64,000 bases of DNA, taken from positions 186,001 through 250,000 of the forward strand of contig NZ_JONM01000004.1 in assembly GCF_000711875.1 (NCBI RefSeq), read 5' to 3'. The position numbers and the translations under genes are program-made. A model generated the notes under the pieces. The model was not told the DNA's origin and made no database searches. It was given only the letters and a program-made list of their open reading frames with translations. Source of the stretch: Andreprevotia chitinilytica DSM 18519. Lineage in GTDB: Bacteria; Pseudomonadota; Gammaproteobacteria; Burkholderiales; Chitinibacteraceae. Shown piece by piece: positions 1-9,263 of this stretch. Numbering within the stretch: the stretch's first letter is position 1; each line of letters begins with the position of its first letter.

Positions 1-306
1 CACCGCGGCAACGAAGCCGGGATAGCGGTCTTCGAGATTGAGCTGGGTCATCAATGTGCCGAAGCTGCGCCGATCCAGCTTCGGGTTGGCGAGGAACAGG
101 CTTTGCACCCCGCGCAGCAGGCCCAGCTGCGACTTGACCCGCGATTCGATGCGATGGCCGACCAGCTTGGCCGTGGTATCGAAATCACGCTGGATATAGC
201 CGCGTACCTCGTGCGCCAGCCACGCATGCACCAACGCGGTCATGACCATGCCGACCAGCAAGGCCAAGGCAATGGGGCGATAGCGCGTCAGCCACAGGCG
301 TTTCAT
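1..306 (-). CDS. CHASE-domain membrane sensor protein, N-terminal part (3' end outside window)
   Basis: The first 102 codons are visible. They encode a short basic start (MKRLWLTRYRP), one hydrophobic membrane segment (about residues 11-28) and then the beginning of an extracytoplasmic region with the pattern of a CHASE domain (FDTTAKLVGHRIESRVKS, then LRGVQSLFLANP). CHASE domains sense small ligands in front of histidine kinases or cyclic-di-GMP enzymes; which output this protein carries cannot be seen. The ATG overlaps the stop of the M14 peptidase gene by four bases (ATGA), so the two are probably translated together. The family call rests on pattern only; the partial status is certain because no stop occurs before base 1. 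Confidence 0.65.
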   Translation of the reverse strand, partial: MKRLWLTRYRPIALALLVGMVMTALVHAWLAHEVRGYIQRDFDTTAKLVGHRIESRVKSQLGLLRGVQSLFLANPKLDRRSFGTLMTQLNLEDRYPGFVAAV

Positions 307-1436
307 TTGAGCTGATCTGCCACGGCGTACAGCGCGGCCAACACCGACGCGCCGAACTGGCGGGAGCGCTCGCCGTTCCAGCCCACTTCCGGCAGCGGCC
401 GGTTCGCGGTGTCCTTGAACGGCATCTCGATGGTGTAGGCCAGGCAGCCAAAACGGTCGCCGACCCAATTGGTGGCGAGCTTGAGCGTATCCGGCCCGAA
501 CTGGCCCTTGCCATAACCGTGCTCGGTCTGGAAATCCGGGCTGGCGGCCAGCCAAGCCGCCTTGAACGCCGCTTGCAGCGCGTCCTGGCGGGGCGAGAAC
601 GACGGGTTGCCCTCGCAACCGGCCACGAAGTTATGCGGGATGCTCTCGTCGCCGTGCACATCCAGAAACGCATCGACGCCGGTTTCCAGCATCTTTTGCC
701 GCACCAGAAAGACTTCCGGGCTGCGCTCAAGCGTGGGGGTTTGCCATTCGCGGTTGAGATTGGCACCAGCCGCATTGGTACGCAGATTGCCGCGCACGCT
801 GCCGTCCGGATTCATGTTCGGCACCACGTAGAACACCGCTTTTTCCAGCAATGCCCGGCCGAGCGCGTTTTGTTCATCGGTCAGGGCTTCGAGCAAGCCC
901 TCGGCAAACCACTCGGCCATCGTCTCGCCCGGGTGTTGGCGGGCGATGATCCAGATGACGCGCTTGCCTGGTGTTTCGACACCGATTTTCAGCGCATCCA
1001 GATCACGGCCATCGAGCGTGCTGCCCAGATGCACCAGCTCGCACCACGGCGAGGCCTCGACCGCGCCGCCGATCAGGCGCAGATGGCGATCCCACGGGTA
1101 GGGCTCGAAATAGGCGTAATAGACCGAATCACGGGCTGGCGTGTGGCGGATGGTGAACGCCTTGCCATCGTATTCGCCGGGGACGCGGAACCACGTTTCC
1201 CGGTCATACGAGGCCACGGCGTTGTAGCCATCCCAACCGACAGGATAGGCGCTTTGGCTGGCGTTCTCGATCCGCAGCACGCAATCGCGATCCTTGCCGC
1301 CGATCAAGCGGAAATGGAACCACTGCGCAAATTCGCTGGCGTTGTCCGGCCGCAGCTTGAGGCGGATGTTGGCGGAATCGGCTGCGTCGACCACTTCGAT
1401 CGCACCGGCGTCGAAGTGACTGGAAATCTTGGGCAT
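303..1436 (-). CDS. M14 family zinc carboxypeptidase, cytosolic carboxypeptidase type
   Basis: A 377-residue protein with no signal peptide. The first ~130 residues form the beta-rich N-domain typical of cytosolic carboxypeptidases (CCP, M14D). The catalytic domain shows the zinc motif HPGE (in IIARQHPGETMAEW), the third ligand His in FLDVHGDE, the substrate-binding segment NMNPDG.RGN, NLNREW, and the general base Glu in YTIEMPF. It should remove C-terminal amino acids from a cytoplasmic protein or peptide; the substrate in bacteria is unknown. The stop overlaps the start of the CHASE sensor gene (ATGA). A palindromic repeat lies directly upstream. Confidence 0.88.
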   Translation of the reverse strand: MPKISSHFDAGAIEVVDAADSANIRLKLRPDNASEFAQWFHFRLIGGKDRDCVLRIENASQSAYPVGWDGYNAVASYDRETWFRVPGEYDGKAFTIRHTPARDSVYYAYFEPYPWDRHLRLIGGAVEASPWCELVHLGSTLDGRDLDALKIGVETPGKRVIWIIARQHPGETMAEWFAEGLLEALTDEQNALGRALLEKAVFYVVPNMNPDGSVRGNLRTNAAGANLNREWQTPTLERSPEVFLVRQKMLETGVDAFLDVHGDESIPHNFVAGCEGNPSFSPRQDALQAAFKAAWLAASPDFQTEHGYGKGQFGPDTLKLATNWVGDRFGCLAYTIEMPFKDTANRPLPEVGWNGERSRQFGASVLAALYAVADQLK

Positions 1437-1462
1437 CGTCAGTCCTTTGCGTCCTTTAAGTT

Positions 1463-1587
1463 GTAGGGCGGGTTAGCGGTCGGCGTGCGACGTTTATGTC
1501 GCTCAGCGAGTGCGTAACCCGCCGAATGTGCGATCTACCACGTCATTGTCCGGCGGGTTACGACGCACGGCGTCTAACCCGCCCTAC
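1463..1587. repeat. Nested palindromic intergenic repeat, about 125 bp
   Basis: The outer arms GTAGGGCGGGTTAG (1463-1476) and CTAACCCGCCCTAC (1574-1587) are perfect 14 bp inverted repeats. Inside them GTAACCCGCCG (1514-1524) and CGGCGGGTTAC (1551-1561) form a second perfect pair. All four arms share the ACCCGCC core, so this looks like a BIME/REP-type element filling the gap between the peptidase gene and the oxidoreductase gene. No open reading frame is convincing inside it. Confidence 0.75.
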
Positions 1588-1599
1588 GGCTACTGCGCT

Positions 1600-2586
1600 T
1601 CAATCCTGTGCCTCGAACGGAAACCGCAAGCCCAGCCCGGCCCGCGCAGCGTCGATGATCTGAATCATGGCACGCGAATGGGCATGCGGCAGGATCGGGC
1701 TTTCCGTTTTGCCATGCCGGATCAATTCGCAGAAGTGCGCCGTTTCGTAATTGAGGCCCGAGCCTTCGATCGGCATGTCGATATCGATCTTGCGACCGTC
1801 GCGATAGAACACCGTCGCCCGGCTCGGATTCCACCATTTTTCTGCAATGACCACGTGACCCGCCGCGCCGCCGATCAGCGCCTCGCCGCTGCCCGAGGTA
1901 TCAAGCCCGCAGTAGATTTGCGCGATGCCATGCTCATGCTGCGACTGCATGCTGGCGAAGGTATCGACCCCACTCGCCCCCAACCTGCCCAGCGTTTGCA
2001 CGTCCTTCGCAGCCCCCAGCCAATCCACGGCGAGAAAAGCGCTATAGATGCCAATGTCCAGCAAGCCGCCGCCCGCCAATAGCGGGTCGAGCACCGCGTG
2101 ACCGGTGGGCACATTGGGGTTGGCAAAACCTGCGCGCACGAAGCGGATTTCGCCGATCGGGTCACGCGCCAGTTGCGCACGCAGCTCGCGATAGAGCGGG
2201 TAGAACGGCGGCTTCATCGCTTCCATGAACAGCTTTCCGCTGGTGCGGGCCAGCGCCAGCACCGGGTCGAGTTCATCCAGCGAAATGGCGGCCGGCTTTT
2301 CGCACAGCACGTGCTTGCCAGCCGTGAGTGCCGCGGCGGCCAGCGGTGCGTGACCGGTGTGTGGCGTGGCGATATAGACGGCGTCGACGTGTTCATCGGC
2401 CAGCAGGGCCTCAACGCTGTCATACACGGCCGCGGTTGAACCGAACTCGATGGCAAAGGCATTGGCCTTGGCGCGGTTGCGATTCCACACCGCGGCGAGC
2501 GTGGCACCGGAGACGTGCGTCAAACCATAGGCAAAGCGCCGGGCGATATTGCCGGTACCGATGATGCCGAAGCGGATGTTTTCCAT
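1600..2586 (-). CDS. Gfo/Idh/MocA family NAD(P)-dependent oxidoreductase
   Basis: A 328-residue soluble enzyme. The N-terminus is a Rossmann fold (FGIIGTGNIARRFAYGL) for NAD(P); the conserved EKPAA motif with the catalytic-type lysine is near residue 97, followed by the C-terminal alpha/beta domain of the family. Members oxidise or reduce sugars, inositols or related polyols; trans-1,2-dihydrobenzene-1,2-diol dehydrogenase-like proteins have this size. The substrate cannot be told. It begins 12 bases after metW and may be the last gene of the LPS-methionine operon, although it has no obvious link to either pathway. Confidence 0.85.
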   Translation of the reverse strand: MENIRFGIIGTGNIARRFAYGLTHVSGATLAAVWNRNRAKANAFAIEFGSTAAVYDSVEALLADEHVDAVYIATPHTGHAPLAAAALTAGKHVLCEKPAAISLDELDPVLALARTSGKLFMEAMKPPFYPLYRELRAQLARDPIGEIRFVRAGFANPNVPTGHAVLDPLLAGGGLLDIGIYSAFLAVDWLGAAKDVQTLGRLGASGVDTFASMQSQHEHGIAQIYCGLDTSGSGEALIGGAAGHVVIAEKWWNPSRATVFYRDGRKIDIDMPIEGSGLNYETAHFCELIRHGKTESPILPHAHSRAMIQIIDAARAGLGLRFPFEAQD

Positions 2587-2598
2587 GTCACGACCTTG

Positions 2599-3231
2599 TT
2601 ACAGCGCCTCAAAACGCACGACGGCAAGGCTGCCGCGCAAATTGGGCAACAGCGAAATCTCATGCCCTTCGTTCAGCACCACGCGTGCGGTATTGCGCAT
2701 GCCCAGCGTGGCCAGCAGTTGATCGAAGTCATTGAGGGTGCAGAAGTGGATGTTGGGGGTGTCGTACCACTGGTACGGGATGGTCTCGGACACCGGCATG
2801 CGGCCGATCAATATCTGCCAGCGATTTTCCCAGTAACCGAAGTTGGGGAAGGTGACGAGGCCGATCCGGCCGACCCGCAGCATTTCCCGCAGGATGCCTT
2901 CGACGTTGTGCATCGCCTGGATGGTGAGCGAGAGCACGACGAAATCGAAACTGCCGTCCTCGAAGTGCGTCAGGCCGGATTCCAGATCGGAATGAATGAC
3001 GTTGATGCCTTTTTCGATGCAGGCCGTGACCGAATCGACATCGATCTCGACGCCGATGCCGCGCGCCTGCTTGTTGGCGGCCAGCCAAGCCAACAGCACG
3101 CCATCGCCGCAGCCCAGGTCGAGCACGCTGGCACCCGGCGTGATCCAGTCGGCGATGCGTTGCAGGTCGGGCCGCAACTGGTATTTATGATTGGTCGAGG
3201 GATTGGTCGGGGTGGTTGTGGGCGCGCTCAT
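2599..3231 (-). CDS. metW: MetW, methionine biosynthesis protein (methyltransferase fold)
   Basis: A 210-residue class I methyltransferase fold with the SAM-binding loop [17 protein letters not shown] and acidic motif GVEIDVDSV, closely matching MetW, which is always found beside metX in Beta- and Gammaproteobacteria and is needed for, or stimulates, homoserine acylation. Here metX precedes it and the two genes share an ATGA overlap (3228-3231), consistent with stoichiometric production. Whether MetW methylates anything is not settled in the family. Confidence 0.95.
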   Translation of the reverse strand: MSAPTTTPTNPSTNHKYQLRPDLQRIADWITPGASVLDLGCGDGVLLAWLAANKQARGIGVEIDVDSVTACIEKGINVIHSDLESGLTHFEDGSFDFVVLSLTIQAMHNVEGILREMLRVGRIGLVTFPNFGYWENRWQILIGRMPVSETIPYQWYDTPNIHFCTLNDFDQLLATLGMRNTARVVLNEGHEISLLPNLRGSLAVVRFEAL

Positions 3232-4361
3232 ACATTCACCTCCGCAGCGATCCGGTTCAGGTAGGCCCGCATGATGTTGTGATAGGGCGCATCTTCCATC
3301 AGGAAGGCATCGTGGCCGTGCACCGAGTCGATCTCGGCGTAGCTCACATCACGCTTGGCGTCGAGCAATGCCTTGACGATTTCCCGTGAGCGGGCCGGCG
3401 AGAAGCGCCAGTCGCTGGTGAAGGAGATGACGAGGAATTTCGCCAGCGCATCGCGCAACGCGGCCACCAGATCACCACCGTAATGCCGGCCGGGGTCGAA
3501 ATAATCCAGCGCCTTGGTCATCAGCAGGTACGTGTTGGCGTCGAAATAATCGGAAAACTTGTCGCCTTGGTAACGCAGGTAGCTCTCGATCTCGAACTCG
3601 ACCTCGAAACCGTATTTGTATTCGCCCGAGCGCAACATGCGGCCGAATTTCTCGCCCATGCCGTCATCGCTCAGATAAGTGATGTGGCCGAGCATGCGCG
3701 CCAGCCGCAAGCCACGCCGGGGCACTACGCCATGACGGTAGTAGTCGCCGCCGTGGAAATCCGGATCGGTCAGGATGGCTTGGCGGGCGACATCATTGAA
3801 AGCGATGTTCTGCGCCGTGAGCTTGGGCGCGGAAGCAATCACCAGCGCATGCCGGACTCGCTCCGGGTAAGTGATGGTCCAGCGCAGCGCCTGCATGCCG
3901 CCCAGGCTGCCGCCCACCACGGCGGCCCATTGGCGGATGCCGAAATGGTCCGCCAGCCGCGCCTGCGTTTCGACCCAATCGCGCACCAGCACCAGCGGAA
4001 AGGTGGAGCCGAACGGTTTGTTGGTGGCCGGATCGATCGACGATGGCCCGGTGCTGCCATGACAACCGCCGAGATTGTTCAGTCCGATGACAAAGAAGCG
4101 GTCGGTATCGATCGGCTTGCCGGGGCCGATCATGGTGTCCCACCAACCGGGGGCCTTGTCGTCCTCGTGATGCTTGCCGGCGACATGATGGTGGCCGGAC
4201 AGCGCATGGCAGATCAGGATGGCGTTGGACTTGGCCGCGTTCAGCTCGCCATAGGTTTCGACCATCAGGTCGTAGCGCGGCAGCGTGACGCCGGACGAGA
4301 GCGCGATGGGCGTTTCGAAAGCGATCTTCTGCGGGATGACGATGCCGACCGAGTTTGTCAT
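3228..4361 (-). CDS. metX: Homoserine O-acyltransferase MetX
   Basis: A 377-residue alpha/beta-hydrolase-fold acyltransferase for the first committed step of methionine synthesis. Visible landmarks: [20 protein letters not shown] near the start, the nucleophile elbow [10 protein letters not shown] with the active serine, and the catalytic Asp/His region [10 protein letters not shown] near the C-terminus. MetX homologues paired with MetW in Proteobacteria often use succinyl-CoA rather than acetyl-CoA, so the acyl donor cannot be assigned from the annotation alone. It overlaps the glycosyltransferase gene upstream and metW downstream, each by ATGA, which places it inside the LPS gene operon. 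Confidence 0.95.
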   Translation of the reverse strand: MTNSVGIVIPQKIAFETPIALSSGVTLPRYDLMVETYGELNAAKSNAILICHALSGHHHVAGKHHEDDKAPGWWDTMIGPGKPIDTDRFFVIGLNNLGGCHGSTGPSSIDPATNKPFGSTFPLVLVRDWVETQARLADHFGIRQWAAVVGGSLGGMQALRWTITYPERVRHALVIASAPKLTAQNIAFNDVARQAILTDPDFHGGDYYRHGVVPRRGLRLARMLGHITYLSDDGMGEKFGRMLRSGEYKYGFEVEFEIESYLRYQGDKFSDYFDANTYLLMTKALDYFDPGRHYGGDLVAALRDALAKFLVISFTSDWRFSPARSREIVKALLDAKRDVSYAEIDSVHGHDAFLMEDAPYHNIMRAYLNRIAAEVNV

Positions 4362-5380
4362 GGCGTTGCACTTTCAAGTAAATCGAGGGCGACGCGGGCG
4401 CTTTGCGCTGCATCGAAATGGGCACTCGCCGGCCCTGTAGCCAGCAAGCCGGCATGCCGGGTACCGTGCGGCGCCCAAGAGGTCATGTTGCGTGCTTCCG
4501 CATACAGACCCAATACCGGTAAGCGTAGCGCGGAAGCGAGGTGTAGCCAGGCGGTATCCGTGCTGATCAACAGGTCAGCCGTCCGGACCTGGCTGGCGGC
4601 GTCGCCGATGGAGGCAAACGCCGGCAAGGCAACGGCGCCCGATTCAGTGGCCAGTCGTAGCGTGGCAGCCGTCTGGCCTGGCGCATCCAGCAGGAAGAGG
4701 CTGCTGTCCGGTGCTTGCTGCCGGAGTGCCTGCAGCAGTGCCAGCGCTGCATCGTGTTCCAAGGTCTTTTCCGCACAACTGCCGTAGCAGTTGAGCACGA
4801 TGCGCGGGCCGGTAGCATTGGCAGCCAGTTCATTCAGCAGGCTTTTTTCAGCGGAAACAGGCTGGAAATCGTACGCCATATCGTCGGCTGCCAAACCCAG
4901 CCGGGCCAGGATGCTGCGGTATTTTTCGGTGATATGGCCGTGATAGGCGCCGTGTTCGAGCGACAGGTCAAACATCGGCCAGTGCGACTTGTAGAAGCCG
5001 AGGTTATGCCGCGCCGCGATGAGCTTGACCAAAGTCATCGTGGTGCTGGAATCGTGCTCTTCCAGCGTGATCGCCAAGTCGTAACGGCGTGCACGCAGAC
5101 GATAGAGCAGGGCCAGCGTCGGCGCGGGTTTCTTGGTATAGCCAAAGACTTGTGCGACTGACGGGTTGCCACGCAACACCGCGCCGCAGGCCGGGCGGGT
5201 GAGGACGTCGATCTCGGCCTGCGGGCAACCGCGCTTCAAGTTGCGCAGCAGGCTGGTCGCCACCACCAGATCGCCGATCTTGTTGTCGACCTGGATCAGC
5301 AAAATGCGCCGCAAGCCCACGCTATTAAACGGAACGCGTTTGCGGGGTCGGGCGAGGGCGTAGCGCAACAGCGGATTCAT
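4358..5380 (-). CDS. Glycosyltransferase family 9 (heptosyltransferase-like)
   Basis: A 340-residue GT9 protein. [29 protein letters not shown] is the family's N-terminal domain start; [29 protein letters not shown] is the C-terminal nucleotide-sugar (ADP-heptose) binding region with its conserved Asp-Thr and His. GT9 enzymes add heptose to the LPS inner core at the cytoplasmic face of the inner membrane. The nearby O-antigen ligase and GT2 genes support an LPS core role, but whether it is WaaC, WaaF, WaaQ or another member is not decided here. Both ends overlap neighbours by ATGA. Confidence 0.85.
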   Translation of the reverse strand: MNPLLRYALARPRKRVPFNSVGLRRILLIQVDNKIGDLVVATSLLRNLKRGCPQAEIDVLTRPACGAVLRGNPSVAQVFGYTKKPAPTLALLYRLRARRYDLAITLEEHDSSTTMTLVKLIAARHNLGFYKSHWPMFDLSLEHGAYHGHITEKYRSILARLGLAADDMAYDFQPVSAEKSLLNELAANATGPRIVLNCYGSCAEKTLEHDAALALLQALRQQAPDSSLFLLDAPGQTAATLRLATESGAVALPAFASIGDAASQVRTADLLISTDTAWLHLASALRLPVLGLYAEARNMTSWAPHGTRHAGLLATGPASAHFDAAQSARVALDLLESATP

Positions 5381-6192
5381 TGGTTGAGCAGCTCAAGCTG
5401 GGCACGCACGGGAGCCGGCCATTTGTCATCGAGCGAGATCAGGTTGTCGCGGTCGGCGAAGGGCGGGTAGCCGGCTTTGAAGGTCAGGCGGATGTAGTGG
5501 TGCACGAACACATCCAGGCAAATCGATAGCGGCTTGATATCGCCCACTTCAGCGGCACGCTGCTTGGTACGCAGGTAGAGATCGAAATCGGCGGCCTGCA
5601 CGCGTTCGTCCCACGGGCCGATCTTGGCCAGCGCATCGCGATGCAGCATCACGGTGTTGCCGACGAAACCTTCCTTGATCTGGCCAGCAAACCGTTGCTG
5701 GCGATCGCGGCAGAACGCCACCCAATTGCCATACATCAGCCGATGCATCAGCGCGAGCGCCGGCTTGCCGCTGCCGAACAGGCCGACGAAGTTCTTGATA
5801 CGCTGCCAGCGCCGCTTGAGCCGCTTGGTGGCCGCTGCATTCTCGATCTGCTCGATCCCGCAAACCGTCGCGGCCAACAAGCCGTTTTGCGACATGCTGG
5901 CGATCAAGCGTTCATCCCAATCCGGCGAGACGATGATGTCGTTGTTCAAAAAGGCCAGCCAATCGTGCTTGGCCGCAGCGATACCGATGTTCTGGCTCTT
6001 CGGATACGAGTAATTGACACCATTGCGGATCACCGTCGCCCCAACCGATTCGAAGAACTCGGCGCTGCCGTCGGTGGAGCCGTTGTCGACGATGATGAGC
6101 TGGAACGGATTGCGCGTGTAGCGCTTGAGGTGCTCCCAAAACAGCTCGTTGACGGCCCGCTGGTTATAGACCGCCGTGATGATACTGATCAT
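5377..6192 (-). CDS. Glycosyltransferase family 2
   Basis: A 271-residue GT-A fold transferase. The start at 6192 (MISIITAVYNQRAV) is chosen because it makes an ATGA overlap with the ligase gene; a longer frame to 6438 only adds sequence read from that gene. The nucleotide-sugar domain shows IIVDNGSTDGSAEFF, then the NND metal/nucleotide motif in LAFLNNDIIV and a late acceptor-side segment (GPWDERVQAADFDLYLR). Likely adds a sugar to the LPS outer core or a related glycolipid; donor and acceptor are unknown. Confidence 0.85.
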   Translation of the reverse strand: MISIITAVYNQRAVNELFWEHLKRYTRNPFQLIIVDNGSTDGSAEFFESVGATVIRNGVNYSYPKSQNIGIAAAKHDWLAFLNNDIIVSPDWDERLIASMSQNGLLAATVCGIEQIENAAATKRLKRRWQRIKNFVGLFGSGKPALALMHRLMYGNWVAFCRDRQQRFAGQIKEGFVGNTVMLHRDALAKIGPWDERVQAADFDLYLRTKQRAAEVGDIKPLSICLDVFVHHYIRLTFKAGYPPFADRDNLISLDDKWPAPVRAQLELLNQ

Positions 6193-7400
6193 GCAGCGCT
6201 GTCCCGTCTGGTAAACCAAGGCCCTGCTGTCACTGCCGCGGCCAGCAGCACGAAACCGGTACCGGTGATGTTGTCGGTAAAAAAGGAATTGGCCAGCGTC
6301 GATACCGCGTAGCACATCAGCAGCACCAGACCGACCCAGCGCTCGGGTGGGGCAAGACGCATCGATTGGATGCCAAGCGAAACCAGCATCGCCAGGAACG
6401 CGGCAAGGCCCAGCGCACCCAGCTCCACGGCCACCCACAGGTAATCGTCATGTGGATTGGCACGCGCCAAAGTGCCGGTATACATGCCGGTCAGGCCGCG
6501 ATACTGCTTTTCGTAGCTGCCGGTGCCGTGCCCCAGCACGGGGGCTTGTTTGAACAGGGTGAATGCGTTCGTCCAGAAAAACAGGCGATTGCCCACGGAG
6601 GTATCGGCGTTGCCTTGCTGATAGCTGGTGACATCCGCCTTTGCATTCGCGATTCCTTCCCGCACCTTGGCAGACCCGAAATAGATCGCCGGCACCAGCA
6701 ACACCAGGCCCACCACGGCGATCACCGCACCGCGCCGTCCTTGCCAGAACACGACCAAGGCCGCCAGCAGCAGCAGCAAAATGCCCTGTGCAGTTCGGCC
6801 ACCAACAAAGAACAGCACGTCGATCACGCAGATGACGAATACCAGCGCGGCCCATTTGCGATAACGCGGCGCAATGTGGCCGCTCAGCCAGAACGCAGCA
6901 ATCGCGCACGCCACCAGGCTCAGAAAGGTGTTGTGGTAGGTGTGGGTCTGGAACACCGCATAGTCGCCCGGCCCGCCCTTCATCACCGGCGTTTGCAGCA
7001 GGCCGGAAATGATCGAAACCACCCCGCTGAGCACCGTCCCAATGGCAAAACCGCCCAGCAATGCCTGTCTCGCCTGTTGCGTGCCGCAAGCGGCGAACAA
7101 CAGCGGCGCCACCAGGTAGGGACGCATCTTGCCCAGCATATGCAGGCCTGCCGTGCCCGGTTCCGCCGTCCACAACATGCCGAGCAGGTACGCGGCGTAA
7201 AAAATCAGGCAGCCAATCACCAGCGGCTCCCGTAGCGATTCGCCCAGTTTGGCCCGGGCAGCAGGCGTGGCGAGCACGGCGAGCACCATCAAGCCGGCCC
7301 CGATGTTGATCAGCGCGTTGGAAACCGGGATGGCGAAACCGGCCACGAAAGCCGCGATCACCAGCAGGACGTTTTCGCGGGAAAAAAGATTCAGGGTCAT
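6189..7400 (-). CDS. O-antigen ligase / polymerase family membrane protein (Wzy_C)
   Basis: A 403-residue polytopic inner-membrane protein with about ten to twelve hydrophobic segments. The large periplasmic loop with GNRLFFWTNAFTLFKQAPVLGHGTGSYE and HDDYLWVAVELGALGL, including the conserved His-Asp, is the signature of the Wzy_C domain of WaaL ligases and Wzy polymerases. Being in a core-glycosyltransferase operon suggests a WaaL-type ligase that joins O-antigen or another polymer to lipid A-core. ATGA overlaps at both ends. Confidence 0.85.
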   Translation of the reverse strand: MTLNLFSRENVLLVIAAFVAGFAIPVSNALINIGAGLMVLAVLATPAARAKLGESLREPLVIGCLIFYAAYLLGMLWTAEPGTAGLHMLGKMRPYLVAPLLFAACGTQQARQALLGGFAIGTVLSGVVSIISGLLQTPVMKGGPGDYAVFQTHTYHNTFLSLVACAIAAFWLSGHIAPRYRKWAALVFVICVIDVLFFVGGRTAQGILLLLLAALVVFWQGRRGAVIAVVGLVLLVPAIYFGSAKVREGIANAKADVTSYQQGNADTSVGNRLFFWTNAFTLFKQAPVLGHGTGSYEKQYRGLTGMYTGTLARANPHDDYLWVAVELGALGLAAFLAMLVSLGIQSMRLAPPERWVGLVLLMCYAVSTLANSFFTDNITGTGFVLLAAAVTAGPWFTRRDSAA

Positions 7401-8269
7401 GTACGGGATACCTGCTTGTAGTTCTTCTTGGTCAGATCGACACCGCCGAGCAAGCGCTCAAGCCGCATCAGCCAGCGATGGCGACGTTCACGCTTGGAAA
7501 GCTGGTAGGACGAATCGGGGGTGAACGCAGGCTCGGCATATTCAGTGAGCCACTGCTGCACGACGGCCGGATGCGCGCCGGTAAAGGGCTGCAGGATGCT
7601 GGCATCGATCTGGCTGTAATCATGCGCCTTGGGCGTGTGGTTCCAATACTTGGAAACCCGCAGGACCTTTTCCTGCATCTTGGCGGAGGAACGTACATGG
7701 CCGTAGTGATAGATCGGGCAGCCGGCCAGCGCGGACTTGGGATAACGGCCACGGCGGTTCTGGTCCATGACCACCCAGAACAGGCCATCCGGCGCCCAGC
7801 TGCGGATGGTATTACGGATCACGCGCGGCGCGCGGCGATACCAGGCCGGGCTTTTTGCCACCAGATCGGGGCAGCCGTAGAAGTGGTGGTAATCGAAGAC
7901 CAGCGCTTCGATTTCCAGATCGTCGACATGGCGCTCAAGCGCAGCGCGGATTTTTGGCGCGTCATCCTCGTGGATCACCTCGTCGCCTTCGAGATAGAAC
8001 GCCCAATCGCCCGTGCAATTGAACTGGGCGATCATTTTCTGCTGCGCGTAGACATAACCGCGATCGCGCATGGCTTCGTTCCAGACCGTCTCGATCACGC
8101 GAATACGCGGATCACCGATGCCGCGCACCTGTTCCAGCGTATCGTCGTCACTCTGACCGACTGCGACGACGACTTCGTCGCACACCATGAGCAAGCTCTT
8201 CAGGCTCTCGATATAGGGGTAACCCAGAAGCGTGCCGTTGCGCAAAAAAGTAAAGCCGCTGACTTTCAT
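7397..8269 (-). CDS. Glycosyltransferase family 2-like protein
   Basis: A 290-residue protein starting MKVSGFTFLRNGTLLGYPYIESL, a start preferred over an upstream one at 8314 because the family begins with this strand and an AAGGA lies a little upstream. DEVVVAVGQSDDDTLEQV and YLEGDEVIHEDD correspond to the GT-A nucleotide-binding and DXD-like metal motifs. The rest (HHFYGCPDLV, PIYHYGHVRS) is shared with transferases that modify LPS or polysaccharide. First gene of a run of ATGA-overlapping genes leading to metW. Substrate unknown. Confidence 0.78.
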   Translation of the reverse strand: MKVSGFTFLRNGTLLGYPYIESLKSLLMVCDEVVVAVGQSDDDTLEQVRGIGDPRIRVIETVWNEAMRDRGYVYAQQKMIAQFNCTGDWAFYLEGDEVIHEDDAPKIRAALERHVDDLEIEALVFDYHHFYGCPDLVAKSPAWYRRAPRVIRNTIRSWAPDGLFWVVMDQNRRGRYPKSALAGCPIYHYGHVRSSAKMQEKVLRVSKYWNHTPKAHDYSQIDASILQPFTGAHPAVVQQWLTEYAEPAFTPDSSYQLSKRERRHRWLMRLERLLGGVDLTKKNYKQVSRT

Positions 8270-8419
8270 CGGGGAGTGCGATCCTTGTAGGCCGGCTTGC
8301 AGCCTGTCGAACAATCGGGCGATTATAGCAGCCCATTTTGTCTGCCCCGGTTCGGCAATCCCGCAGGATTGCGCCGTGCAATGACATCACCTGCAGCAGC
8401 CGTCCCAGAGGTTTCTCGC

Positions 8420-9178
8420 ATGCCGACATTGGGCGTCGCCCTGATCACCAAGAACGCCGCAAATCATCTGGCTGAATGCCTGGCGAGCGTCGCCTTCGCT
8501 GACCACATCGTGGTACTCGATTCGGGCAGTAGCGACGATACACTGGCGATTGCTGCTGCCCACGGTGCGCAGGTCGAGACGACGACGGACTGGCCCGGTT
8601 TCGGCCCACAAAAGAACCGTGCCTTGGCATCGCTCGATACCGACTGGGTACTCTCGCTGGATGCCGATGAAATCGTCAGCCCGGAACTCGCCAACGCGAT
8701 CCGCGCTGCCATAACCAGCAACGCCGGCGCGGTCTTCACGCTACGCCGGCGCTCGTCGTTTTGTGGTCAATGGATTCGGCATTGCGGTTGGTATCCCGAC
8801 GATGTACCGCGCCTGTTCAAGCGAGGTACGGCACGTTACAGCGATGATCTGGTGCACGAACGGCTGGTGTTTGACGGCGCAGCACCCGTGCTGGCCGGCG
8901 AACTGCTGCATTACTCCTATGACGACTTTGAAACCGTGCTCGGCAAGGTGAATCAATACTCATCCGCCGGTGCCGCGCAGCGGCATGGCAAGGGCCAGTC
9001 GAGCGGCGTCGCCAAGGCGGCATTGCGCGGCCTGTGGGCTTTTTTTCGTACCTATGTCATCAAGCGCGGTTTTCTCGATGGCGGGGCCGGCTTTGCCATC
9101 TCGGTGATGAATGCGGAGACGACGTATTACCGCTTTCTCAAGTTGGGTTTGTTGCATCGCCAGCGGCATATCGACTGA
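8420..9178 (+). CDS. Glycosyltransferase family 2, LPS core WaaE/KdtX-like
   Basis: A 252-residue GT2 enzyme, divergent from the LPS operon. The start MPTLGVALITKNAANHL has an AGAGG eight bases before it; in-frame ATG and other starts further up (8297, 8381) lack this. Motifs are VVLDSGSSDDTLAIAAAHGA, WVLSLDADEIVSPEL (DAD metal motif), RRRSSFCGQWIRHCGWYPD and VHERLVF, a set typical of the WaaE beta-1,4-glucosyltransferase family acting on LPS inner-core heptose. Probably part of the same LPS pathway as the genes on the other strand. Ends before a bidirectional terminator shared with aroG. Confidence 0.82.
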   Translation: MPTLGVALITKNAANHLAECLASVAFADHIVVLDSGSSDDTLAIAAAHGAQVETTTDWPGFGPQKNRALASLDTDWVLSLDADEIVSPELANAIRAAITSNAGAVFTLRRRSSFCGQWIRHCGWYPDDVPRLFKRGTARYSDDLVHERLVFDGAAPVLAGELLHYSYDDFETVLGKVNQYSSAGAAQRHGKGQSSGVAKAALRGLWAFFRTYVIKRGFLDGGAGFAISVMNAETTYYRFLKLGLLHRQRHID

Positions 9179-9204
9179 CTCTATCCCCAAGACGCAAGAC
9201 GTAA

Positions 9205-9230
9205 AAACGCCCCGACTCAGCGGGGCGTTT
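9205..9230. terminator. Bidirectional rho-independent terminator between the GT2 gene and aroG
   Basis: AAACGCCCCG (9205-9214) pairs perfectly with CGGGGCGTTT (9221-9230) around a six-base loop; A and T runs flank it on each side, so it can serve both convergent genes. Confidence 0.85.
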
Positions 9231-9263
9231 CTTCATGCAGCGATGCCGTACGGCGTAGCGAAC

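Noticed and set aside
3483-4787. A 434-codon open frame opposite metX and the GT9 gene
   Set aside because: Antisense shadow of GC-rich genes; the minus-strand frames have clear family motifs and this one has none.
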